A stretch of DNA of 64,000 nt, from assembly GCF_009846755.1 (NCBI RefSeq), contig NZ_AQOR01000011.1, forward strand, positions 1 through 64,000, given 5' to 3'. Shown here piece by piece: positions 56,419 through 64,000 of this stretch. A program made the translations under genes and the position numbers. The notes beneath the pieces were generated by a model. It worked only from the letters and a program-made list of their open reading frames with translations, searched no databases and was not told the DNA's origin. Position 1 is the stretch's first letter. Each line of letters opens with the position of its first letter. The DNA is from Alcanivorax sp. S71-1-4. Lineage in GTDB: Bacteria > Pseudomonadota > Gammaproteobacteria > Pseudomonadales > Alcanivoracaceae.

Positions 56419-57330
56419 TCAGTACAGTTCTGCGGCACCTTCGGGTCGCCGGCGGAAGCGCTTGTAGCTCCACAGATACTGCTCGGGCATTTCACGTATC
56501 AGTGCTTCGATGCTGCGGTTCAGCGCCGGCAGAGAGGCATCGAGATCGCTGTCATACAATGCCGGGTCCGGTTCCCGCAGCAGGATGCGATAGCCTTCGC
56601 TGCCGGGCAGCCGGCGTGCGCAGGCGACAAATACCCTGGCACCGGTCTGCTGGATCAGTTTCGGACTCAGTGTGGCGGTGTAGGCGGGCTCGCCGAAGAA
56701 CGGCGCAAAGCGACCGCTGCGGCGATCCGGGACCTGGTCGGGCAGGATCGCGGTCAGCACCGCTTCTTTCTTCAACGTCCGCACCAGGCTGGCGACACCG
56801 CGCGCGGTGGCGGGGTACATCACGGTGCCGAAATGTTCCCGGCTGTCCCGCACCAGCTGGTCCACGGCAGGCAGCCCGGACGGGTTGTACATGGCGTGCA
56901 GGGAAAAATGGTGGCTGAGCCAGAAGTTCAGCACTTCCCAGCAGCCCAGATGCGGCACCAGCAGCAGTACTGGCCGGCCGCCGTCCAGTGTCTCGCGCAG
57001 CGGCGTGTCGCCCTCTGCGCCCCGGACCAGGCTCAGGGCATAGTCCGGGCGATGCCAGACCAGGCCGATCTCGGTGCTGCCCTTGGCCGTTTCGACGAGC
57101 GAAGCGCGTACCAGTTGCCGTTGCTGCAGGGCCGGCATGGCCGGAAAGCAGCGCGCGATGTTGATCTCGCTGATGCGCCGGGCGTCGCTGCGCAGCCACC
57201 AGAGCAGGTGGCCGATCAGGCTGCCCAGGGCGCGGTTGAGTGGCAACGGCAACCAGCTCATCACGCGCAGTGCGCCAGTGGCCAGCCGGCCCTTGCGGGC
57301 CTGTATTCGGGGACTGCTTTTTCTGCCCAT
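56419..57330 (-). CDS. lpxL: Lipid A late acyltransferase (LpxL/HtrB family)
   Basis: The 303-residue inner-membrane acyltransferase adds a secondary acyl chain to Kdo2-lipid IVA. The HX4E catalytic motif is VPHLGCWEVLNFW, followed by DQVPDRRSG and FFGEPAYTATLSPKLIQQTGA. An N-terminal amphipathic/hydrophobic segment (LNRALGSLIGHLLWWL) anchors it. LpxL or LpxM specificity is not distinguishable by eye. It is divergent from miaE. Confidence 0.92.
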   Translation of the reverse strand: MGRKSSPRIQARKGRLATGALRVMSWLPLPLNRALGSLIGHLLWWLRSDARRISEINIARCFPAMPALQQRQLVRASLVETAKGSTEIGLVWHRPDYALSLVRGAEGDTPLRETLDGGRPVLLLVPHLGCWEVLNFWLSHHFSLHAMYNPSGLPAVDQLVRDSREHFGTVMYPATARGVASLVRTLKKEAVLTAILPDQVPDRRSGRFAPFFGEPAYTATLSPKLIQQTGARVFVACARRLPGSEGYRILLREPDPALYDSDLDASLPALNRSIEALIREMPEQYLWSYKRFRRRPEGAAELY

Positions 57331-57466
57331 TGAGACGGGATCACTTCTGCCGGGTCACGGGGAGCGCATTATGGCCATAAAGCATGACGGAAGTCAGGCG
57401 GCTGGCTGGCAGGGTGGGGTGTGGCTGCTATACTGCCGGCCCGTTCATCCCACAGACTGCCGCGCC

Positions 57467-58078
57467 ATGCACGATATCTCTGCCATCCGGGAATTCCTTG
57501 CCTGCCCGACCCCCGAGGCATGGATCGGCTGGGCACTCGAACACCCGGACATCCTGCTGCTGGACCACGCCCACTGCGAGAAGAAGGCTGCCGCCACAGC
57601 GCTGAACCTGATGTTCCGCTATGTGGACCGGCCGGCACTGCTGGACGCCCTGAGCCGGTTGGCCCGTGAAGAGCTGCTGCATTTCGAGCAGGTGCTTGGC
57701 ATGCTGCGCCAGCGTGGCCTGGTCTACGGCCACCTGACCCCGTCCCGCTACGCCAGTGGCCTGCGTGCCCAGGTGCGTACCAGTGAGCCCGGCCGGCTGG
57801 TGGATATCCTGGTGGTGGGTGCCTATATAGAAGCCCGTTCCTGCGAGCGCTTTGCCGCACTGGCGCCGTACGTGGATGAGGAGCTGGGGCGCTACTACCG
57901 CTTTCTGCTGAAAAGCGAGGCTCGCCATTTCGAGGATTACCTGCGGCTGGCCCGTCTGTACGCCGGCGAGGATATCCAGCACCGGATCGATACCTTTCGC
58001 ACCCTTGAAGCCGGGCTGATCACCTCTGAAGACGATTGTTTCCGCTTCCATTCAGGCGTCCCGGCACAGGCTGCCTGA
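57467..58078 (+). CDS. miaE: tRNA-(ms2io6A)-hydroxylase
   Basis: The 203-residue di-iron enzyme hydroxylates the isopentenyl group of ms2i6A37 in tRNA. Start MHDISAIREFLACPTP at ATG 57467. The iron ligands are in HCEKKAAATALNLMF, AREELLHFEQVL, AYIEARSCERF and KSEARHFEDYLRL (repeated E-x6-Y-like and E-x2-H pattern). A longer frame opening at 57074 runs antisense through lpxL and is rejected. Confidence 0.94.
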   Translation: MHDISAIREFLACPTPEAWIGWALEHPDILLLDHAHCEKKAAATALNLMFRYVDRPALLDALSRLAREELLHFEQVLGMLRQRGLVYGHLTPSRYASGLRAQVRTSEPGRLVDILVVGAYIEARSCERFAALAPYVDEELGRYYRFLLKSEARHFEDYLRLARLYAGEDIQHRIDTFRTLEAGLITSEDDCFRFHSGVPAQAA

Positions 58079-58257
58079 CGCGCTTTTTCCCGCTGGCAAC
58101 CGGTCGTGCGGCGTGACCTGACGGTCGTGCTGGATGGCTTGTTCGCCCGTACAGGCTGGGCTATTCTGCGGGAAATGGATGCGACTACAACTTTCTTACG
58201 ATAACAATCCATTCAATAACCACGACAACAAAACAGATGCTCCCGGGAGAGTACATA

Positions 58258-60573
58258 ATGAGAAACATAACCAAGGCTCTGGCCATGCTGCCTGTGCTGC
58301 CGCTGGCGCTGACCCTGCAGGGCTGCGGCAGCGACTCCAAGGTCCGCGTGGCTCAGCCCTCACAGGACCATTTGCTTTACCAGCCCGGTACTCATCCGCG
58401 CTTTGATCCCGGCGGCTCCGATCTGCCGTTCAACAATGACCTGATTTTCCTTACTCCGGCAGGTTCGCAGGGTGCGGCGTTCGACGGCACCGCGAATATC
58501 TCGTCGCCCGCGAACCCGGTCATCACTGCAGTGAATGCGCTGGATGGTTTCTCCACCAATGCGCCGTTCGACATCCTGCTCAGTGGCAGCGTGGTCCCGG
58601 CCTCAGTGCTGCCAGGGCAGACTGTCTTCCTGCTGGAACTGACCAGCTCCGGCGAAGTGCTTGATCCGACCAACATCACCGGTGTGGCAGGCCTGGCGCC
58701 GATCAATGCGATGGCCGTGTCGGTGGATGGCGGGACCAACAACGCCATTCGTATCACCCCGACCCAGCCGCTGAAAGCGAAGACCAAGTACCTCGCGTTC
58801 CTGACCAACAATATCGTCGACACCCAGGGTGAGCCGCTGACCACCTCCTGGACCTACAACGCATTGCGCGGTGATTCCTTCAATGCAACCGGTTCCCTGG
58901 CCAGCGTCCGCAGCCTGGTCCGCGCATGGGACGGTATTGCCGGCGCAGCACTGGCGGGCCCCGGCGCTACGCCGGAACAGATTGCTGGCGCCACCGAGAC
59001 GGTGGTGATTGCGTATACCTTCACAACGACTGATCCGACCACGCCGCTGGTGGCCATGGCGGCACCGCGTGCTGCGCTGGTGCAGGCGATGATGGGCTTC
59101 GGCATTCCGCAAATGGATGCTGTGGCCAACGCGGGTGGGCTGAATGCCATGGGGTATCTGAGCACGCCGGTTGAGCGTGACCTCGGCATCTCCGCCATGA
59201 CTGCGGTGGACCTGAATGTTCTGACCGGCGGCGCCTTGCCGGCTGACGTGGGCAGCCTCTACACCGGCTACATCAAGCTGCCTTACTATCTGGAGGCACC
59301 GCAGCAGGCTGGCGATACCGCCTATACGCAAAGTGCGTGGCAGGCCGACCCGACGCTGGGTTCCCTGTTGAGCGCGCAGTTGCCGGAAGGCACCGTGCTG
59401 CCGCCGGCAGACGTGGACGGCATGACCTACAACGTGACCTACCGTTATCCCTTCGCAGGTCGCAAAGGCACCGAGTCCGTACCGCTGCAAGTGACCCTGC
59501 CGGATGATGTGGCCGGCTGTGCTACCACCTTCCCGAGTGGTCTTCCCGTTGTAATGGCGGTGCACGGTATTACCAGTGACCGTTCTTCCGTGGTTGCGCT
59601 GGCCCATGCGCTGGCAGGCCAATGTGTGGCCACCGTGGCCATCGACCTGCCGCTGCATGGTGTGGAGCCGACCAGCGCCTTTGCCGCACTGAATGTGGAG
59701 AGTTCGTCGCTCATTCCTTTCGGCGCGCTGTATGGTGCTGACGCACCGCGTGAGCGGTTCTTCAACGATCCGGGTGGCTCCGGCGCCCAGTTCATTAACC
59801 TGACCAACCTGATCAACACGCGCGACAACCTGCGCCAGGCTGTGATGGACCTGCTCAACCTGAACGCCAGCCTGGACGCACTGAGCGCCCAGCTTGATGG
59901 GCAAGGGCTGGGCGTGCTGGATACCTCCAGTATCAAGGTGGTAGGGGGTTCTCTCGGCGGGATGGTCGCCACAGTCATGACCACGGTGAACCAGATGGCG
60001 ATCGGTGCCGAGATGCAGGCTTCCTTTACGTCCAATCTGCGTCCGATCAGTGGTCTGGTTGCCTCCGTGGCAGGGTCACAACTGACACAGATTCTGCTCA
60101 ACTCTGATTCCCTTGGCCCGGTGATTCGTGGTGGTCTGCAGGCGGCGGGTGTTGTGCCGGGCACCACCAATTTCGAGCGGTTCATCTACGCAGCACAGAG
60201 CACGGTGGATTCGGCTGATCCGGTCAACTTTGCGGCCACGCTGGATGCACTGGGTGTGCCGGTACTGCTGCAACAGGTGAACGGTGATGCCGTGGTGCCG
60301 AACGACGCGCCGAACCTGCCGCTGGCCGGCACGGCGGGTCTGATTGATCTGCTCGGTGCAGTGCAGTCCGGTCCGTCCATGACGCCGGTCAACATGGCGG
60401 TGGCGCCGGGCGTCGTCAAAATGCTGAACGGTTCGCACAGCTCGCTGCTGGATCCAACGGCCAGCCCGACTGTGACCGCAGAAATGCAGACGCAAGTAGT
60501 GTCTTTCGTGCTGTCCTCCGGTGCCGGTGTGGCCGTGGGTGCCGCGTCAGCAGCGGATGTGGAAACACCGTAA
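58258..60573 (+). CDS. VolA/Pla-1/cef family surface lipase or lysophospholipase (lipoprotein)
   Basis: The 771-residue protein starts at ATG 58258 after GGGAGA. It has a lipoprotein signal with lipobox LQGC, an N-terminal domain of the bacterial lipase type (about 50-280), and an alpha/beta-hydrolase domain. The nucleophile is Ser565 in VVGGSLGGM, and the likely partners are Asp677 in NGDAVVPND and His727 in LNGSHSSL; the oxyanion part is VVMAVHGITSD. Vibrio VolA is a surface-exposed lysophospholipase that lets the cell use host lipids. In a lipid-feeding bacterium it would free fatty acids for beta-oxidation, in keeping with PsrA and TesB. A strong terminator follows. Confidence 0.9.
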   Translation: MRNITKALAMLPVLPLALTLQGCGSDSKVRVAQPSQDHLLYQPGTHPRFDPGGSDLPFNNDLIFLTPAGSQGAAFDGTANISSPANPVITAVNALDGFSTNAPFDILLSGSVVPASVLPGQTVFLLELTSSGEVLDPTNITGVAGLAPINAMAVSVDGGTNNAIRITPTQPLKAKTKYLAFLTNNIVDTQGEPLTTSWTYNALRGDSFNATGSLASVRSLVRAWDGIAGAALAGPGATPEQIAGATETVVIAYTFTTTDPTTPLVAMAAPRAALVQAMMGFGIPQMDAVANAGGLNAMGYLSTPVERDLGISAMTAVDLNVLTGGALPADVGSLYTGYIKLPYYLEAPQQAGDTAYTQSAWQADPTLGSLLSAQLPEGTVLPPADVDGMTYNVTYRYPFAGRKGTESVPLQVTLPDDVAGCATTFPSGLPVVMAVHGITSDRSSVVALAHALAGQCVATVAIDLPLHGVEPTSAFAALNVESSSLIPFGALYGADAPRERFFNDPGGSGAQFINLTNLINTRDNLRQAVMDLLNLNASLDALSAQLDGQGLGVLDTSSIKVVGGSLGGMVATVMTTVNQMAIGAEMQASFTSNLRPISGLVASVAGSQLTQILLNSDSLGPVIRGGLQAAGVVPGTTNFERFIYAAQSTVDSADPVNFAATLDALGVPVLLQQVNGDAVVPNDAPNLPLAGTAGLIDLLGAVQSGPSMTPVNMAVAPGVVKMLNGSHSSLLDPTASPTVTAEMQTQVVSFVLSSGAGVAVGAASAADVETP

Positions 60574-60592
60574 TGTCCTGATTGATCCAGGC

Positions 60593-60628
60593 AAAAAAGA
60601 ACCCCGCGTTATGCGGGGTTCTTTTTTT
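60593..60628. terminator. Bidirectional terminator between lipase and lpxH
   Basis: AAAAAAGAACCCCGC-GTTAT-GCGGGGTTCTTTTTT, a near-perfect inverted repeat with T-runs on both strands, serves the lipase (plus) and lpxH (minus, stop at 60670). Right of it GCGCAGCTTAA occurs twice (60631 and 60651 regions). Confidence 0.95.
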
Positions 60629-60669
60629 GGCGCAGCTTAAAGTTTTTGTGCGCAGCTTAACGTGAAAAA

Positions 60670-61398
60670 TCAAAGATTGAAGCTTTCCAGCCGCAGGCCT
60701 TTTTCCTGATCTGCCACGATCTGCCAGCCCAGTGCTCCCCAGTCACCCAGTACCCACCGTACGGCAGGGCCGCTCTGCAAGGCCACGTCATGTACTGCCG
60801 GCCGATGCGTGTGGCCGTGGATGAGGTGCTGTACGCCAGCGTCTTCCATGACCCGAACCACTTCATCCGGTGTCACATCCATGATGTTCTGCGCCTTGTT
60901 CTCATTGTTCTGTTGGCTTTGCAGGCGCAGCATCTGCGCGATCATGCGCCGCTGTGCCAGCGGTTTGGCCAGCATGTCTGCTTGCCAGGCCGGGTTGCGA
61001 ACCTGGGCGCGGAATGCCATGTACTTCTCGTCACGGGTGCACAGGCTGTCGCCATGCATCAGCAGGGCAGGGGTACCGTACAGGTCGACGACAGTCCCCT
61101 CGTCCAGCAGGGTGCCTCCGGTGGCGGTGGCAAAGGCGTGGCCGAGCAGAAAGTCACGATTGCCGTGCATGAAGAACAGGGCGCTGCCCGCGTCGCTGAA
61201 GGCGCGGAAAGCGGTAATGGCGTCCAGATTGAACGGGCTGTCATCGTCATCGCCAATCCAGGTTTCGAACAGATCGCCGAGCACGTACAGCGCATCACAC
61301 TGGCCCGCATGGCGGGCCAGCAGTTGTTTCAGTGCATCGAGATGTTGCGGACGCTCGGCGTCCAGATGCAGGTCGGAAATGAACAGCGTATAGCTCAT
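60670..61398 (-). CDS. lpxH: UDP-2,3-diacylglucosamine diphosphatase
   Basis: The 242-residue calcineurin-like phosphoesterase makes lipid X in lipid A synthesis. Metal motifs FISDLHLDAERP, LGDLFETWIGDDD, MHGNRDFLLG and HGDSLCTRDEKYM, with HGHTHRPAVHDV near the end, are all present. It overlaps ppiA by 4 bp, giving the operon ppiB-ppiA-lpxH. Confidence 0.96.
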   Translation of the reverse strand: MSYTLFISDLHLDAERPQHLDALKQLLARHAGQCDALYVLGDLFETWIGDDDDSPFNLDAITAFRAFSDAGSALFFMHGNRDFLLGHAFATATGGTLLDEGTVVDLYGTPALLMHGDSLCTRDEKYMAFRAQVRNPAWQADMLAKPLAQRRMIAQMLRLQSQQNNENKAQNIMDVTPDEVVRVMEDAGVQHLIHGHTHRPAVHDVALQSGPAVRWVLGDWGALGWQIVADQEKGLRLESFNL

Positions 61399-62012
61399 TG
61401 CGTGGTGTCTTTTTCCCCGGTTGTGTCGGGTGCGGCCTGTTCAGTGGCGCGCTGCGCGCTGCGTATTTCCACCGGGCGGTTCGGGACATCGCCCGCCGGC
61501 ATGCCGTTCAGGGTGCCGCGGCCTGTTGGCAGGGCGCTGATGCGATCCACCACGTCCATGCCTTCGACCACTTTGCCGAACACGGCGTAACCCCAGCCAC
61601 CCGGGCTTTTGCCGCGGTGGTTCAGGTTGGTGTTGTTGACGGTATTGATAAAGAACTGTGCCGTGGCGGAATGCGGATCACTGGTGCGTGCCATGGCAAG
61701 GGTGCCACGTTCATTGCGCAGACCGTTGTCGGCTTCATTGGTGACCGGCGTACGGGTTTCTTTCTGCTGATAGTCGCGGGTGAAGCCACCGCCCTGGATC
61801 ATGAAGCGCGGGATCACGCGATGAAAGACAGTGCCGTCGTAGAAACCGTCGTCCACGTATTGCAGGAAGTTGGCCACCGTGGCCGGTGCCTTGTCCGGGT
61901 ACAGTTCGATGACAATGGTGCCTTCCGTGGTCTCCAGCGCCACGCGCGGAGCGGTGTCGGCACTGGCGGCCAGTGGCAGCATCAGGGCCAGGGTCAGTAA
62001 CAGGCGGCGCAT
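61395..62012 (-). CDS. ppiA: Periplasmic peptidyl-prolyl cis-trans isomerase (cyclophilin)
   Basis: The 205-residue cyclophilin has a signal peptide (MRRLLLTLALMLPLAASADT) and the family motifs [32 protein letters not shown] and YAVFGKVVEGMDVV. It assists folding of exported proteins. A C-terminal tail of about 30 residues (RSAQRATEQAAPDTTGEK) is not part of the fold. It lies between ppiB and lpxH. Confidence 0.94.
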   Translation of the reverse strand: MRRLLLTLALMLPLAASADTAPRVALETTEGTIVIELYPDKAPATVANFLQYVDDGFYDGTVFHRVIPRFMIQGGGFTRDYQQKETRTPVTNEADNGLRNERGTLAMARTSDPHSATAQFFINTVNNTNLNHRGKSPGGWGYAVFGKVVEGMDVVDRISALPTGRGTLNGMPAGDVPNRPVEIRSAQRATEQAAPDTTGEKDTTQ

Positions 62013-62078
62013 GCGGTGTTCTCCCTTGCAGAAGTAAAGGCCGCGCGGGTCGCTGGCGGGCGCGCGCGCGGCGGCGTG

Positions 62079-62576
62079 TTATTCTTCGATCAGTTCGGCG
62101 CTTTCGATCAGTACCGTCTCGGTGGGCACATCCTGGTGGAAGCCCCGGTTGCCGGTGCTGACCGCCTTGATGCGGTTAACGACTTCCATGCCTTCCTCGA
62201 TCTTGCCGAATACGCAGTACCCCCAGCCGTCCTGGGAACGCGACTTGTCCAGGAAGTGGTTGTCTACCACGTTGATGAAGAACTGGGCTGTGGCAGAATG
62301 AGGGTCGGAGGTACGGGCCATGGCAACGGTCCCGGTCTCGTTGGAGAGGCCGTTGGCGGATTCGTTGCGGATCGTTTCACGGGTGTGCTTCTGTTGCATG
62401 TCTTCGGTGAAGCCACCGCCCTGGATCATGAAATTGCTGATCACGCGGTGAAAGATGGTCCCGTTGTAGAAGCCGTCCCTGACATACTGGGCGAAATTGG
62501 CCGCGGTTTCGGGGGCACGCTCGGTGTCGAGACTGATCACAATGGTGCCGTAGGTGGTGTTCAGTGCGGCTTTCAT
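62079..62576 (-). CDS. ppiB: Cytoplasmic peptidyl-prolyl cis-trans isomerase (cyclophilin)
   Basis: The 165-residue cyclophilin starts at ATG 62576 ([15 protein letters not shown]) and lacks a signal peptide. [15 protein letters not shown] and [18 protein letters not shown] are conserved, and [14 protein letters not shown] closes the core. Its high similarity to the downstream ppiA suggests an old duplication. It is divergent from glnS. Confidence 0.95.
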   Translation of the reverse strand: MKAALNTTYGTIVISLDTERAPETAANFAQYVRDGFYNGTIFHRVISNFMIQGGGFTEDMQQKHTRETIRNESANGLSNETGTVAMARTSDPHSATAQFFINVVDNHFLDKSRSQDGWGYCVFGKIEEGMEVVNRIKAVSTGNRGFHQDVPTETVLIESAELIEE

Positions 62577-62594
62577 CAAACCGTCCTCCATGCT

Positions 62595-62631
62595 TTGACT
62601 GACAGGGGGCGCACTGTACACTAGCGCCCCC
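62595..62631 (+). promoter_or_regulatory. glnS promoter with GC-rich hairpin over the -10
   Basis: TTGACT (62595-62600), a 16-bp spacer and TACACT (62617-62622) form a good promoter 86 bp upstream of the glnS ATG. The inverted repeat GGGGGCGC...GCGCCCCC (62605-62612 / 62624-62631) covers the spacer and -10, an unusual placement; it may be a protein-binding site or a discriminator-type element. Confidence 0.6.
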
Positions 62632-62707
62632 GTTGACCGGAACTGTCCGGGCCGCTGGCGGACCCGTTTTCCGTATGTGCATCCTGCCACAGGACTCCTG
62701 AGATCGC

Positions 62708-64000
62708 ATGACAGATCGTGCCGAAATCCCGACCAATTTCATCCGTCAGATCATTGATCGCGACCTGGCCGAGGGCAAGAACGGCGGCAAGGTGGTGACC
62801 CGTTTCCCGCCGGAGCCGAACGGCTACCTGCACATCGGCCATGCAAAATCGATCTGCCTCAACTTCGGTATCGCCGCAAGCTATGGCGGGGCCTGCCATC
62901 TGCGTTTCGACGACACCAACCCGGAGAAGGAATCCGACGAATACGTCGCGTCCATCAAACGGGACGTGGAATGGCTGGGCTGGCGCTGGGACGGCGAGGT
63001 GCGTTTTGCCTCGGATTACTTCGAGTTGATCCACGATTGCGCCGTCGCCCTGATCAACGCCGGCGTGGCCTACGTGGACACCCAGTCCCCGGAAGACATT
63101 GCCCGCCAGCGTGGCGATTTCACCCACCCGGGGCAGAACAGCCCGCACCGTGACCGTGCCGTGGACGACAACCTGGCGCTGTTCGCCCGCATGCGTGCCG
63201 GCGACTTCAACGAAGGCGAAGCGGTACTGCGTGCCCGCATCGACATGGCCTCGCCGAACATGAACCTGCGCGATCCGGTGCTGTATCGCATCCGCAAGGT
63301 CAGCCACCACCAGACCGGCGATACCTGGTGCATTTACCCGATGTACGATTTCACGCATCCGATTTCGGATGCCATCGAGGGGATCACCCACAGCCTGTGC
63401 ACGCTGGAATTCGAGGCGCACCGGCCGCTGTACGACTGGACGCTGGACAACCTGGCGGGTTTCCTGGCAAGCCGTGACAGGCTACCGGCACGCCCGCGCC
63501 AGTACGAGTTTGCCCGCCTGAACCTGAACTACACGGTGATGAGCAAGCGCAAGCTCAAGCAACTGGTCGACGAAGGGCACGTGAACGGCTGGGGCGACCC
63601 GCGCATGCCGACCCTGTCCGGCCTGCGCCGGCGCGGTTACACACCGGAGGCGATCCGCCGTTTTTGCGATATGGCCGGCGTGGCCCGGGCGGACTCCACG
63701 GTCGACACGGGCATGCTGGAAGCGGCCATCCGCGATGACCTGAACGTGCATGCCCCGCGTGCCATGTGCGTGTTGCGGCCACTGAAACTGGTGATCGAGA
63801 ACTGGCCGGCAGGGCAGGTGGAGCAGCTTCAGATAGCGAAACACCCGCAAGACGAATCGATGGGCTTTAGGGATGTCCCCATGACACAGGAGATCTTCAT
63901 TGATCGAGAGGATTTCCTGTTGGAGCCTGTCAGGAAAACCAAGCGTTTGGTGCTTGGGGACGAAATCCGTTTGCGTGGCAGCTACGTGATCCGCGCCAAC
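62708..64000 (+). CDS. glnS: Glutaminyl-tRNA synthetase (3' end outside window)
   Basis: 431 codons are present from ATG 62708 to the window edge with no stop, about three quarters of the usual 555. The class I signatures are [20 protein letters not shown] (HIGH) near residue 35 and the KMSKS-like [30 protein letters not shown] and DFLLEP are typical of GlnRS. The enzyme charges tRNA-Gln with glutamine. The sequence is intact as far as visible. Confidence 0.97.
   Translation, partial: MTDRAEIPTNFIRQIIDRDLAEGKNGGKVVTRFPPEPNGYLHIGHAKSICLNFGIAASYGGACHLRFDDTNPEKESDEYVASIKRDVEWLGWRWDGEVRFASDYFELIHDCAVALINAGVAYVDTQSPEDIARQRGDFTHPGQNSPHRDRAVDDNLALFARMRAGDFNEGEAVLRARIDMASPNMNLRDPVLYRIRKVSHHQTGDTWCIYPMYDFTHPISDAIEGITHSLCTLEFEAHRPLYDWTLDNLAGFLASRDRLPARPRQYEFARLNLNYTVMSKRKLKQLVDEGHVNGWGDPRMPTLSGLRRRGYTPEAIRRFCDMAGVARADSTVDTGMLEAAIRDDLNVHAPRAMCVLRPLKLVIENWPAGQVEQLQIAKHPQDESMGFRDVPMTQEIFIDREDFLLEPVRKTKRLVLGDEIRLRGSYVIRAN

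Noticed and set aside
58603..59904. 433-codon minus-strand frame opposite the lipase gene
   Set aside because: Shadow frame without motifs, opposite a gene with an intact catalytic triad and lipobox.

Overview
The window looks like a stretch of chromosome from a GC-rich gammaproteobacterium of the Pseudomonadales/Oceanospirillales type, most likely an Alcanivorax-like marine bacterium. The clues are a complete Na+-translocating NADH:quinone reductase operon, a Pla-1/VolA-type surface lipase, lipid A and Lol genes, and a gene order (topA, psrA, nagZ, MTIP, mfd, gap, nqrA-F, lolCD, DUF2062, comEC, exbBD, lpxK, kdsB, LMW phosphatase, murB) that I recall from Pseudomonas aeruginosa. The genus is an inference; family assignments come from motifs read in the translations. 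No tRNA, rRNA, CRISPR array, prophage or intact insertion sequence was seen.

Layout. 1-1842 (minus): lexA, a DUF1499 protein and tatD overlap as one probable SOS-controlled unit behind a clear LexA box. 2291-3417: a cyclic-nucleotide-domain protein and a convergent universal stress protein. 3761-7778: topA, a DUF6586 protein and a LOG-family protein. 7804-14131: psrA, with its own promoter and two abutting PsrA-type operators, then an L,D-transpeptidase, nagZ, an MscS channel, purine salvage enzymes, a small membrane protein and a BaiN-type flavoprotein, mostly overlapping or closely spaced. 14190-18362 (minus): mfd and csiV. 18498-21569: tesB, an Fe-S UDG-like protein, and gap with a strong terminator. 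21768-29014: nqrABCDEF-apbE-nqrM, a Na+ pump together with its flavin and iron maturation factors. 29045-31186: a patatin and a glycerophosphodiesterase facing each other across a palindromic REPIN element.

31187-34554 is a lower-GC, gene-poor stretch holding only a LysR and an XRE regulator, many palindromes, an orphan minus-strand terminator and a 24-bp tandem duplication over the LysR stop codon. After it come exoD-like, aguA-aguB (agmatine to putrescine), a secreted Pro/Ala-rich protein, lolC-lolD, two DUF2062 paralogs, a frameshifted comEC, exbB-exbD, msbA-lpxK-kdsB, a tyrosine phosphatase and murB. 50031-53425 holds a DMT exporter, an isochorismatase-family hydrolase, a YchJ-like protein and a PLP aminotransferase. 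A second REPIN and a bidirectional terminator precede acnB. The right end carries lpxL, miaE, the lipase, ppiB-ppiA-lpxH, and glnS, which runs off the window.

The genes together form a mostly housekeeping core: envelope building (lpxH, lpxK, lpxL, kdsB, msbA, lolCD, murB, nagZ), respiration and carbon metabolism (nqr, gap, acnB), and DNA maintenance (lexA, topA, mfd, tatD). The most unusual elements are non-coding: the GTAG-type REPINs, whose conserved tetranucleotide supplies stop codons for tatD and the patatin, the structured low-GC island, and the PsrA and acnB promoter palindromes. I found no convincing new multi-gene system.
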